From contig JACJWK010000042.1 in the NCBI GenBank assembly GCA_020637195.1, positions 1 to 11,403 of the forward strand: a stretch of 11,403 nucleotides of DNA. The letters are read 5' to 3'. This DNA comes from Microthrixaceae bacterium. GTDB lineage: Bacteria; Actinomycetota; Acidimicrobiia; Acidimicrobiales; DATDAH01. Each line of letters starts with the position of its first letter. The stretch's first letter is position 1. The notes below the pieces were generated by a model. That model was not told the DNA's origin. It worked only from the letters and a program-made list of their open reading frames with translations, and did not search any database. Of the stretch, positions 1-7,869 are shown piece by piece. The translations under genes and the position numbers were made by a program.

Positions 1-1279
1 TGGGGAGCACCTTCAGGGCCCAGGTGCGGGCCATGATCTGGTGGTCGGCCATGAACTGCAGGTCGGCCTTGTACGCGTCGTAGGTCTGCCCGGGCAGGCC
101 GAGGAGCAGGTCACCCATGAGGGGGTGGCCGCGCCGGCGCAGGTCGGCGGCCAGGGCGAGGTAGGTCTCGGTGGAGATGTTCGATCGATCGACCGCGGCC
201 AGGGTGGCCTCGTCGGTGGTCTGGAGCGAGATGGCGGTGGACACCAGGTAGCCGGCGCCCATGACCTCGTCGAGGATCCGGCTGATGTGGCGGGTGGTGT
301 TCTTCGGGGGCGTGAAGCCGAGGCCGGTGGGCGTGCCCCGTCGACGTCGGAGGTCGGCGAGGCCCTCGGCCACCTCGACGTCGCGCGCCATGATCCCGAA
401 GTTGGCGTCGCAGAGCTGCACCCCCGGGATGCCCCGGTCGGCGACCCACTCCAGCTCGGCGAGGACGCGCTCGACGCTGAACTTGCGGATCCGCGACAGG
501 GTCGCCGACCCCCAGTCGCAGAACGTGCACCCGTACGGGCACCCCCGGTTCGTCTCGATCGACACCGCGAACGGCCAGGCCGACGGGTCGATGTGGTCGA
601 ACTCGCCCGTCAGGTACGGCGACGGCAGCGCGTCCAGGTCCCCCACCCGCTCCGGCTCACCCGTGCGCACCACCCCACCACCCACCGGGTCCACGAACGT
701 CAGGCCCGGCACCGCCGACAACCGCTCCCCGTCCAACGCCGGCAACGACCCCGCCAACGCCTCCAGCACCCGGCACAGCGCCACCTCCCCCTCGCCCCGC
801 ACCAACACGTGCGCCACCCCACCGTGCTCGGCCAGGAACCGCGCCGCGTCCTCCTCGTACTTCGGCGTGCTCGGCCCCCCGTGCACCACCACCAGCTCCG
901 GGCACAGCTCCCGCGCCCGCCGCGCCACCTCCAGGTTGTGCTCCACCGACCACACGTAGTTCGAGCACAACAGCACCGCCGGGCCCCGATGGGCCGCCAG
1001 GACCGCGAGGCACTCCTCGGGCCGCTCGGGGCGTCGGATGTCGTACGAGTCGCCGAGGGCGCCATCGCACCAGGCCCGGGCCGACGCCGTCAGCATCCCG
1101 AGCGACAGGGCCGGTCCCACCTGCTCCTGCCACACCGAGAGCACCGGGACCCGCCCGTCGCCGGGGCGAGCCACCGGCGCCGGGCCCCGGGTGGGCCCGC
1201 CGAGCACGGGGACGGTGACGTCGGGAACCTCCCGCGGTGGCGGCGGGCGGTACTCGTGACGGTCGGTGAGCCGCTTCAC
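1..1279 (-). CDS. Cobalamin-binding radical SAM enzyme A (3' end beyond window)
   Basis: One open minus-strand frame runs from about 1279 off the left edge (codons at 2-4, 5-7 and so on), so the C-terminus is missing. Numbered from the GTG at 1279, residues about 43-190 look like a B12-binding Rossmann domain: RVPVLSVWQEQVGPALSLGM at 43, CSNYVWSVEHN at 105, VVVHGGPSTPKYEED near 131, then RGEGEVALC. The radical SAM domain follows, with SIETNRGCPYGCTFCDWG carrying the CxxxCxxC cluster ligands C247, C251 and C254 (codons ending at 539, 527 and 518). The classical DxHxxG cobalamin motif is not visible, which is common in class B-like members. Such enzymes typically methylate unactivated carbons or rearrange substrates using a 4Fe-4S cluster, SAM and cobalamin; the substrate here is unknown. 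The start is uncertain: GTG at 1279, 1207, 1174 or 1144. The GTG at 1279 would give a GTGA overlap with the upstream gene. This copy is clean, unlike its paralogue upstream. Confidence 0.9.
   Translation of the reverse strand, partial: MKRLTDRHEYRPPPPREVPDVTVPVLGGPTRGPAPVARPGDGRVPVLSVWQEQVGPALSLGMLTASARAWCDGALGDSYDIRRPERPEECLAVLAAHRGPAVLLCSNYVWSVEHNLEVARRARELCPELVVVHGGPSTPKYEEDAARFLAEHGGVAHVLVRGEGEVALCRVLEALAGSLPALDGERLSAVPGLTFVDPVGGGVVRTGEPERVGDLDALPSPYLTGEFDHIDPSAWPFAVSIETNRGCPYGCTFCDWGSATLSRIRKFSVERVLAELEWVADRGIPGVQLCDANFGIMARDVEVAEGLADLRRRRGTPTGLGFTPPKNTTRHISRILDEVMGAGYLVSTAISLQTTDEATLAAVDRSNISTETYLALAADLRRRGHPLMGDLLLGLPGQTYDAYKADLQFMADHQIMARTWALKVLP
725..872. repeat. Core repeat, copy 1 (identical to 3151-3298)
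   Basis: These 148 bases, read by eye, match 3151-3298 base for base. They encode the end of the B12-binding domain of radical SAM enzyme A (from KYEED to near the LDGE segment). A second shared run ends near 1000 and 3422. It is the best-conserved part of a tandem gene duplication. Confidence 0.92.
1276..1279 (-). other. Possible GTGA stop/start overlap between radical SAM B and A
   Basis: On the minus strand GTG (1279-1277) and TGA (1278-1276) overlap. The TGA would end gene B (after a GAFWLR..-type ending) if one frame change is accepted just upstream, and the GTG is in the clean frame of gene A. This arrangement would couple translation of the tandem enzymes. Confidence 0.35.
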
Positions 1280-3642
1280 CCGACCGGCTTCGCAGCCAGA
1301 AGGCGCCCCAGGCGGGCGCCGAAGCCCCAGCGCCACCCCGACGGGCGGCAGCCTCCTCGACGGTGACCGCGCCGTCAGGGGCGTCGAAGAGCAACCGCAG
1401 GTCGTCGGCGTCGAGGCAGGGCACCTCGCCCCGGTTCCCCTCGAGGTGCGCACTCGGCGTCGAGCCGTCGACCCAGGTCCACGGGCGCCACGATCCGTGC
1501 CGGGCCCAGCGCGCCCGCCGACGGCGCCGGGCCCCGGTCCGGCGGGCGGCAGCGCCACCGAGCCGTCGAGCGACCACTCGGCGGGGCTCTCCCGCCGGAA
1601 CCGGGTCGACCACCACACCGTGGGCTCGCGCACGACGAGCACGCGCCAGTCGGTCACGGGTTCCGGCAGGGGACCGCCAGGACCGCGCCAGCCAGTCCGC
1701 CTCGCGCGCAGCGACGTCAGGTGGCGGAGCGCAGGGGAGCCACGCGGGTGAGCAGGCGCAAAGAGAGCTCGTGGGGAGCTGCCCACGCCGAGCCAGAACC
1801 CCAGCCGAGCAGGGACTCGTCGCGCGGAGTCGCCGGCAGCGCAGGCCGCCTCGCAGAGCGAGGATCACCGGTGACCACGGGCGCCCCGGCGGTGGTGAAG
1901 CCAGCGGCCGCAACGGCATCAGGAAACGCAGCCGTCGGCAATACAGGCCCGCAGTGGCGTCGCGGTGGTACTCGACGTAGTCGTGGTCGAGTGCACCAGG
2001 TGGAAGCGCCGACCCGGCATCGGCATCAGCGCCTCCTGCACGGCCAGCACCGTGGCGACGTCAGGGGGGCCGCCAGGGGTCGATCCCCCACTCGTCGGCG
2101 AAACAACGCCCCCACCTCCCCGTAGAGGACCGCCAGCCGACCGGCACCGTGGCGTGGCGGTCGAACGAGCAAGAGCCAGGTCAGCGGGGAATTGTGGGTC
2201 AGGTCCTCGGCGGTGACGGCAGGAGGCGATCGAGCTGTCGGCCGATCAGGATCGCCCGGTCCCACCGCACGAAGCGCAGGACGTGCGAGAGCACGCGCCG
2301 TACTGGTCGTACGACCTGCACCTTGCGCAGGGGCCAGCATCCGGAGAAGCGATCGTGGCGCTCATCGTCGACGTCGACGCCTGACCGATAGCCGCCCGTG
2401 CGGATGCCGTACCGCCACGCCGGTAGCCAGGCTCGTTCATGGGGGCGTTGGGAGCACCGGAGCGACCAGCTGCGGTGAGATCTGGTGGTGAGGAGAAGAA
2501 CTGGAAGTCGGCCGTTTGACTCTCGTAGGTCTGGCCCGGGAGCCCGATGAGCAGATTCGCCGGTCAGCGGGAGGCCCCGCCACGCCGGAGCTCGGCGGCC
2601 AGAGACCAGAAATAGTGGTCGGGCGATGTTCGTGCGCTCGACCGCAGCCAGGGGTGGCGTCGGTGGTCCTGGAGCAGAGATGGCGGTGGACTGGGAACCC
2701 GCGTCGAGCGGCGTCGAGGATGCGGGTGACGTGGCGGGTGGTGTTCTTGGGAGGCGTGAAGGCGGGGATGCGGGGAGCGCCGCGGCGCGGGCGACGGCAG
2801 CCGGGCCCTGCGCGACCTCGACGTCGCGCCAGGATCCCGAAGTTGGCGTCGCAGACTCTGCACCGGCGGATCCGCGCCGTGCGTATCGACACTCCCCGAG
2901 CACCCGGGGCACCGCAGACTTGCGGATCCGCGACCGGTCGCCGACCCAGTCGCAGAACGCGTGCCAATACGGGCACCCCGGTTCGTCTCGATCGACACCG
3001 CAAGAAGTGCCAGGCCGACGGGTCGATGGTCGAACTCGCCGTGGGTACAGCGACGGCAACGTCCAGGTCCCCACCGCTCCGGCTCACCCGTGCGCACCAC
3101 CCCACCACCCACCAGGTCCGAACGTCAGGCCCGGCGCTGCCGACTGGCAACTCCCCGTCCAACGCCGGCAACGACCCCGCCAACGCCTCCAGCACCCGGC
3201 ACAGCGCCACCTCCCCCTCGCCCCGCACCAACACGTGCGCCACCCCACCGTGCTCGGCCAGGAACCGCGCCGCGTCCTCCTCGTACTTCGGCGTGCTCTA
3301 TTTTGCGTACCACCACCAACCGGGGCACAGCTCCGCGCCCGCCGCGCCACCTCCAGGTTGTGCTCCACCGACCACACGTAGTTCGAGCACAACAGCACCG
3401 CCGGGCCCCGATGGGCCGCCAGCGCCCACAGCGCCTGGGCCCCGGTCTCGGGGCGACGGATGTCGTGGCAACGGGCACCGTCATCCCAGGCCCCTGCCAG
3501 ACCGTCAGCATCCCGAGCGACAGGGCCGGCCCCACCCGCTCCCTGCCACACCGCGAACACCGGGACCCCGCCCGCCGTCGAGCTGCCCGGCGCTCCAGCT
3601 CAGGCGGGCCAGCGCCTCGGCGGCGGGGCCCCATCCCGTCAT
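1276..3642 (-). CDS. Cobalamin-binding radical SAM enzyme B, paralogue of A, frameshifted
   Basis: Reconstructed across many frame changes. It probably starts at ATG 3642 (MTGWGPAAEALARLSW), 14 bases after the TGA of the upstream gene. A B12-binding domain follows (VGPALSLGMLT, CHDIRRPETGAQALWALAAH, LLCSNYVWSVEHNLEVARRA, AHVLVRGEGEVALCRVLEAL), then the radical SAM domain (GCPY..FCDW near 2950-2985, FTPPKNTTRH-like segment), then PMNEPGYR near 2440. After the point where copy A leaves the window, B continues with an alpha-rich extension: VLRFVRWDRAILIGRQLDRL near 2280, YVEYHRDATAG-like near 1990, DWRVLVVREPTVWWSTRF near 1640. It ends with a possible winged-helix segment (LDADDLRLLFDAPDGAVTVE near 1410-1350). 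The full length would be nearly 790 codons, long for this enzyme class, so a separate small gene in 1276-1750 is not excluded. The middle cluster Cys reads as His in the recorded frame, probably through indels. The core is almost base-identical to copy A. Family call sure; boundaries moderate. Confidence 0.8.
3151..3298. repeat. Core repeat, copy 2 (identical to 725-872)
   Basis: Second copy, in radical SAM enzyme B. It is error-free although the sequence on both sides is riddled with indels relative to copy A. This suggests either very recent gene conversion, or that reads from copy A corrected this stretch during assembly. Confidence 0.92.
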
Positions 3643-3656
3643 CGGCGGCGGGGATC

Positions 3657-5306
3657 TCACGCGCCCGCGACCGGCGCAGGCGACTCCCCCTCCCAGGCGC
3701 GCGCAGGTAGGCGGCGGCAGGCCGTCCAGGCAGGCCGGGATAAAATGACCCTCGCGGGCCCGCCTCCGCACCTCGCTCACCGTCGCACCGTCCGCGACCG
3801 CGTCAGGCGAGCGGAGGTCGGCGCCGCAGGCAACGAGGGACCAGCCGTGACGCCCTCGACCTCCACGCCGCCCGGTCACCGGGCGGCCCACGCAACCGCA
3901 GACCGGCGCCACCCGGTCAGTCGGCCAGTGCGGAGCGCGTCGGTCACGCCGCAGGCGCCTCCGCGGGCACACATCGCCGACGGGGCGAGCAGCGCAGCAT
4001 CGATCCCGAGGGGCTCAGGCGTCTCGTCCGGCGATCGCGCCAGCGTGGCGTCCCCGTCGCGCGCGCCACGGCCGCCTCAGGAATCTGCCGCACGCACCAG
4101 ACCTCCCCGGCCGCCCACTGTACGGCACCCCCTCAGCCCCACCGACGCCGCCTCACCCCCATCGGACCAGCATCGGGGCGAGGCGAGTCAGTGCCCACAC
4201 CTCGATGCTGCGGGGGCGGGGGGCGCCCGGATCGAGCTCGAGGCCCCGGCGGTCGCTCCGACGGGGCGGTAACGGTGTGCTCCAGCACCGTGTGGGCCAG
4301 GTGCGCCGAGGCACAGTGGACGCCAGCCCGAAGCCGGCGTTGGGCCTCAGCTCGCAGCGCAGGTCATGGCAGTCAGGGGTCGGACCATCGGTCAGGGTCC
4401 CGATTGGCCGCCCCCAGGACGACCCGGACCGCCAGTACAGCAGGCACGGGGTGACCAACGAGCTCGAGTCCCGGCGCGCGATCCGGGGCACCGGACCGCC
4501 GGGCACTCCACCGCCTCCTCCACCGCGAAGCGGCCCAGGTCACTGCGCAGGAGCGTCGAGCTGGCCCGGCGTCGTCAGCGAACAGGAGGTTCCCGAGCGC
4601 ACGGGTGACCGTGTCGGTCCGGCGATGGCCAGCAGCCGCAGGTGACTGAACCTCCTCATCGCGCAGCGTGCCGTCCACCTCACCGTGGGCGAGGACCGAG
4701 ACCGGGTCCTCGGCGACGGGGCCGGCGCCGCTCCCAGATCGCAGGGGCGCAGGCGCCGGTAGAGCGCGTCGGCAGCCGCCACGGCCCGATAGCAGTCGCC
4801 CTGTAACACCACCGCCTGGTCCTGGGTGGGCCGTGGAACACCGTCGGGCGGAATCCAACGGGCGGCCAGCACCCGCACACGGAGCAGGGGCTCGCACAGG
4901 GCGGCCACGAGATCCGCCCGGCGAAGGGGGCGCCGTCGGCGGCGATGAGGGTGAGCCACGCAGCGTCGTCGACCAGCGCGGTGACCGCGGCCCGGAGGGG
5001 CCGGCCAGCATAGCGCGAGAACGTGGGTTTGCAGGACGGCCGGTGCGCACGGTGCTGGCGGGTCCATCCCCAACAGGACCTCCCCGTGGCGGCGGTCAGG
5101 CCCCATCTCGTCGTGGTAGAGGCAGGCCGAGAGGGTCCTCCTCGGCCAGCGCCGCCCGGACCGCCTCAGCGGTAGACGCCGAACCACTGACGGGGCCGGC
5201 GGGGTCTCCTCTCGACGACGACCACGGGCCCCAGCGAGCAGCGGCGCGCGCCAGCTCCGGCGTAGGTGGGGTCGGCAGCGGCGACGCCCGTGGGGTCGGT
5301 GCTCAC
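3657..5306 (-). CDS. Unrecognised protein of about 550 codons, frameshifted
   Basis: I do not recognise this family. The likely start is GTG at 5306-5304 (VSTDPTGVAAADPTY), with a weak purine run AGAAAG just upstream. The likely stop is TGA at 3659-3657 after the ending PAPVAGA, 14 bases before the radical SAM B start, so the two genes look co-transcribed. Segments readable in shifting frames are, in order: LYHDEMGPDRRHGEVLLGMD near 5130, an aliphatic helix-like stretch ADLVAALCEPLLRVRVLAAR near 4900, TQDQAVVLQGDCYRAVAAAD near 4800, HGEVDGTLRDEEVQ near 4680, TVTRALGNLLFADDAG near 4600, ASAHLAHTVLEHTV near 4280, RSIEVWALTRLAPM near 4180, and REGHFIPACLDGLP near 3740. It looks soluble and alpha-helical, with no signal peptide or membrane segment. 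The His-rich stretch near 4280 could bind a metal but matches no motif I can name. A partner or accessory protein of the radical SAM pair is a guess from position only. Two adjacent genes in place of one cannot be excluded. Confidence 0.5.
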
Positions 5307-5329
5307 GCTTTCTGTGCCACTGCTTGCTG

Positions 5330-6185
5330 ATGCCCGACGACGCCCCCGGTGGCGGGCCAGCGACACGGACCGGCCCGACGCCTCGAAAGCGGTCGTGGCC
5401 ATCGACAGCTCCGGGGTTCGGGCCCGGGCTGCGGGACGAAGCAGTGGACGCGACTGGTGCGCGTCCTCGCGCCCCAGGAGCTGCGCACCCGCTACCGCGG
5501 AAACGCTCGACATCGCGGTAGGCTGATCAGCCCGTCGCAGTCCTCGTGGTGTACCGGGATCGTGCTGACCCAGAGCTTCGACGTGACCACCGGCGACGGG
5601 AGTCCCGTACCTCAGCCTGGCGTGGGCAGCGCAATCCTCTGGACCTTTGTCGCCGGCTCCTGGGCGCCGTCTCGACCTCATCTCGGCTTTTGACCTGGTC
5701 ACGAAGGTCCACTTCCCCAAAGAGGCCCTGCCCGCAATCCATGGTCGGGGCATCGCTCGCGGACCTCGCCATCGGCCTGGTACCCGTGTTGCCTTTCGCG
5801 CGGTCCAGGAGTCAGCCGGGCTGGACGGCGCTCCTGTTCCCGCTGCCGGTCGTGCTGCTCGTGGTGGCCGGACCCGCGGCGACCGGCGTACTCGTCAGGA
5901 CCCGCGGCCGTCCGCGACATCCCCACATCGTGTCCCTGCTGATCCGCGTCGAAAGCGCGGCCCCGGTGATGTACTCCGCGGCGATCCACTCCCCCGGCGT
6001 TCCAGTGGTTGGCCTGGGTCAGCCAGTGGCCGCCGCCGATCGAAGCGTTCCGCGACTTGCCGTGCTGCGCAACGGGGTCCCGAACCTCGGCCTGCTGGCC
6101 GTCCACCTCGCCCTCGCCGTCGCGCTGCTCGCACCAGCCGTCCGGTACGCGCGCTCGATCGAGCCCGCATACCGACTTCATCTGA
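5330..6185 (+). CDS. ABC-2 type polysaccharide/teichoic-acid export permease (Wzm/TagG-like), frameshifted
   Basis: This is the membrane subunit of a glycan exporter that would move a lipid-linked polymer across the inner membrane with an ATPase partner. From ATG 5330 (MPDDAPGGGPATRTG) an N-terminal cytoplasmic part reaches FGPGLRD near 5430. The family's amphipathic signature follows, LAPQELRTRYRGNA near 5470-5510. Hydrophobic segments are then GIVLTQSFDV (5560), ILWTFVAGS (5640), AFDLVTKVHFPKEALP (5690), MVGASLADLAIGLVPVL (5740), ALLFPLPVVLLVVAG (5830), RDIPHIVSLLIRV (5920), APVMYSAAI (5970) and LGLLAVHLALAVALLAPAVR (6090). Both FPKEALP and PVMYSAAI are typical of Wzm-type permeases. It ends with RYARSIEPRIADFI-like and a TGA at 6183-6185. 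The length, about 285 codons, fits the family. At least four frame changes interrupt it. No ATP-binding subunit lies next to it in the window. The start is only 23 bases from the divergent GTG at 5306 and has no obvious ribosome site, so it is uncertain. Confidence 0.83.
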
Positions 6186-6195
6186 GGAGGGCATG
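6186..6195 (+). promoter_or_regulatory. Shine-Dalgarno site at permease/twitch-1 junction
   Basis: GGAGGG directly follows the TGA of the permease and precedes ATG at 6193 by a single base. The spacing is shorter than usual, so either a base or more has been dropped here or the true start lies slightly downstream. The arrangement implies translational coupling of twitch-1 to the exporter permease. Confidence 0.55.
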
Positions 6196-7834
6196 GAACC
6201 CGGACCGGCAGGCGGCCCACCACGGCACCGGAACCTCGCCGACAAAGGCGCTGCGCGCGGCCTGCTACGCCCCGGTGACGTCGCTGTACCTGGACCCGCC
6301 GGCGACGTGCGGGCGTCTTCCAGAACGTCGAGCGCGTGCTCGGCAGCGTCGCCCACGAGCGCCTCCCCGACATCTGGCGGGTGAAGGCCGCCTGTCTCCA
6401 CCCTGCCATGGTCGACTACGACCTCTCCCGAAGTGTCGTTTCTGCAGTGGCAGATCGGGACAACGGGGGGCGCGCTCGCCCGGCTTCAACGGCTTTGGCG
6501 TTCCCCGACCGCCGACCCGCCCTGGCCGCAGCGGCTCAGGCTGGCCGTCTCCAACTTTCTGCAGCCTCGGAAGTGCATCATATTGCGACAGCGACCTGTC
6601 GTCGGCCATCACGCCCGGCGCGAGCAGCGCCCACCACTGCGCCGTCGTCTACGACGACCAGTTTCTTCGACCTCGCCGAGAGTTCCTCCCCACCTGGTGG
6701 AGGTGCGCTTCCTCGGGGGCGAGCCCTTCCCTGGCAGGAGTCGTTTCCGGGTCTGGGACCTGATCGACGCCGGGCTGCGCGCATTTGGGTCACCACCAAC
6801 GGCGCGGTCGTGGCGCGACCGAGAGCGGGTGCTCGACCACTTCCCGGTCTCCGTGGCGCTGTCGCTCGACAGGGTGACCGCGAGACCGTCGGGCCATCCG
6901 CGTCGCGCCTCCTACGACCGGCTGTGGACCCACCTCGCCCGCTTCCACCGGTACACGCGCGAGCGGGGGACGGACCTCGGCCTCACCTTCTGCCTGATGC
7001 GACGGAACTGGCACGAGTTCGGCGACTACCTGCTCCTCGCCGACCGCTGGGACGCGGGTCGCGTCAACACGAGCGATCAGGAGCCCGTTCAGCCTGTGCA
7101 GCCTCCGCTCGGCGACCCCACCTCGAGCGCGTCGTCCGCGCCCTCGAGGAGCGCGACGACGAGTTGCGGGGCCGCCTGACCCTCAACGCCGGGGTCTGGG
7201 CCGACGAGCTGGCCCGGCTGCGCCACTGGGTCGAGCGCTCGGCGGTCACGGCCGTCAGTCCGACGCACCTGCGCCAGGGGCTGGGCCCGGTGGCGACAGG
7301 GGACCCGGCATACCAGGCGCCCCGCTCCGGCGTCCCGCCGCCGCCCGCTCCGCCGCCGCCCGCTCCGCAGGTGTCCGCAGGTCGAGCCCTCCCCAGTCCT
7401 GGTCGCCAGGGCCGACCCGGCGACGCCCGAGGGACGCCAGACGGGCGACGGCGACAGCCGAGGAAGCGCGTCCTCGACGGCCTGCGCGACGGCCGGGTCT
7501 CGCTCCTGGAGTGCGACGACGGGGACCGGGTGGGTGGGTCCGGTCGGATAAAACGTTCGTCCGGCGTGTCCGCCGAGCGGTGCGTCGGCACCGGCAGCTA
7601 CGCCGACCTCGTCAGATCGTCGCCGCCATCCTGGGGAGCACCGTCGCTCGTGTCGAGGCCCTCATCGCCCAGGTGGTGTCCTCCGGCTTCCTGCCTTCGA
7701 CCCGCCGAGGCGCGCCCGCATTCTGCGTCCAGGCGTTCCGCCTTCCCCCGGCCCGGCAGGCGCGGCAGCTCGGTCACCGTCGCCGCCGTCACCCGGCACC
7801 CATACACGACTGGGCCGCCGCCTCGCCGTTCTGA
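6193..7834 (+). CDS. N-terminal-twitch radical SAM protein 1 with C-terminal PAS-like domain, frameshifted
   Basis: Start ATG 6193 after GGAGGG. An N-terminal twitch domain, binding an auxiliary Fe-S cluster, reads AACYAPVTSLYLDP (6260-6300), then a C-FQN motif (6328), LPDIWR, and DLSRKCRFCS near 6420. The radical SAM domain follows: AVSNFCSLGCIYCDSDLSSA, with CxxxCxxC over 6560-6586, is recovered only after correcting three small insertions. VRFLGGEPF (SAM-binding GGE) lies near 6710, then WRDRERVLDHFPVSVALSLD and FHRYTRERGTDLGLTFCLMR. A helical linker (HLERVVRALEERDDELRG, then DELARLRHWVE) near 7120-7240 leads to a low-complexity Pro/Ala stretch (7330-7370). The C-terminal part (RVSLLECDDGDRV, GVSAERCVGTG.YADLV, SSVTVAAVTRH) looks like a PAS fold. 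The stop is probably TGA 7832-7834. Twitch radical SAM proteins of this layout are known as a family without an assigned substrate. The permease before it and its paralogue after it suggest an operon acting on an exported product. Confidence 0.82.
7335..7364 (+). repeat. 15-bp exact tandem duplication in twitch-1
   Basis: CCGCCGCCGCCCGCT occurs twice head to tail (7335-7349 and 7350-7364). It encodes a Pro/Ala-rich linker between the helical region and the PAS-like end of twitch-1. The unit keeps phase. Confidence 0.9.
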
Positions 7835-7851
7835 GCGACGCCATACCGCGC

Positions 7852-7869
7852 TACCGTGCCCGGGCGATG
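7852..7869 (+). promoter_or_regulatory. Putative leaderless promoter (-10 box) of twitch-2
   Basis: GCTACCGT contains a TANNNT box at 7852-7857, followed by nine bases and ATG 7867. No Shine-Dalgarno sequence is present. This spacing places transcription start at or beside the start codon, as in leaderless actinobacterial genes. The same arrangement is seen before the beta-helix gene at 9473. Confidence 0.45.

Noticed and set aside
41..1366. Long plus-strand open frame (441 codons)
   Set aside because: It is the exact codon-phase complement of the clean minus-strand B12 radical SAM gene. Its protein is Arg/Gly/Pro-rich with no motif.
5200..5560. A short peptide substrate (RiPP precursor) for the radical SAM enzymes
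   Set aside because: The divergent region is filled by the starts of the two flanking genes, and no small ORF with a leader/core pattern or Cys-rich core is convincing.
7511..7834. Separate small Arg-rich gene on the plus strand
   Set aside because: It is a fragment of the frameshifted twitch-1 C-terminus; PAS-like motifs run through it in more than one frame. Only its stop at 7834 is used.
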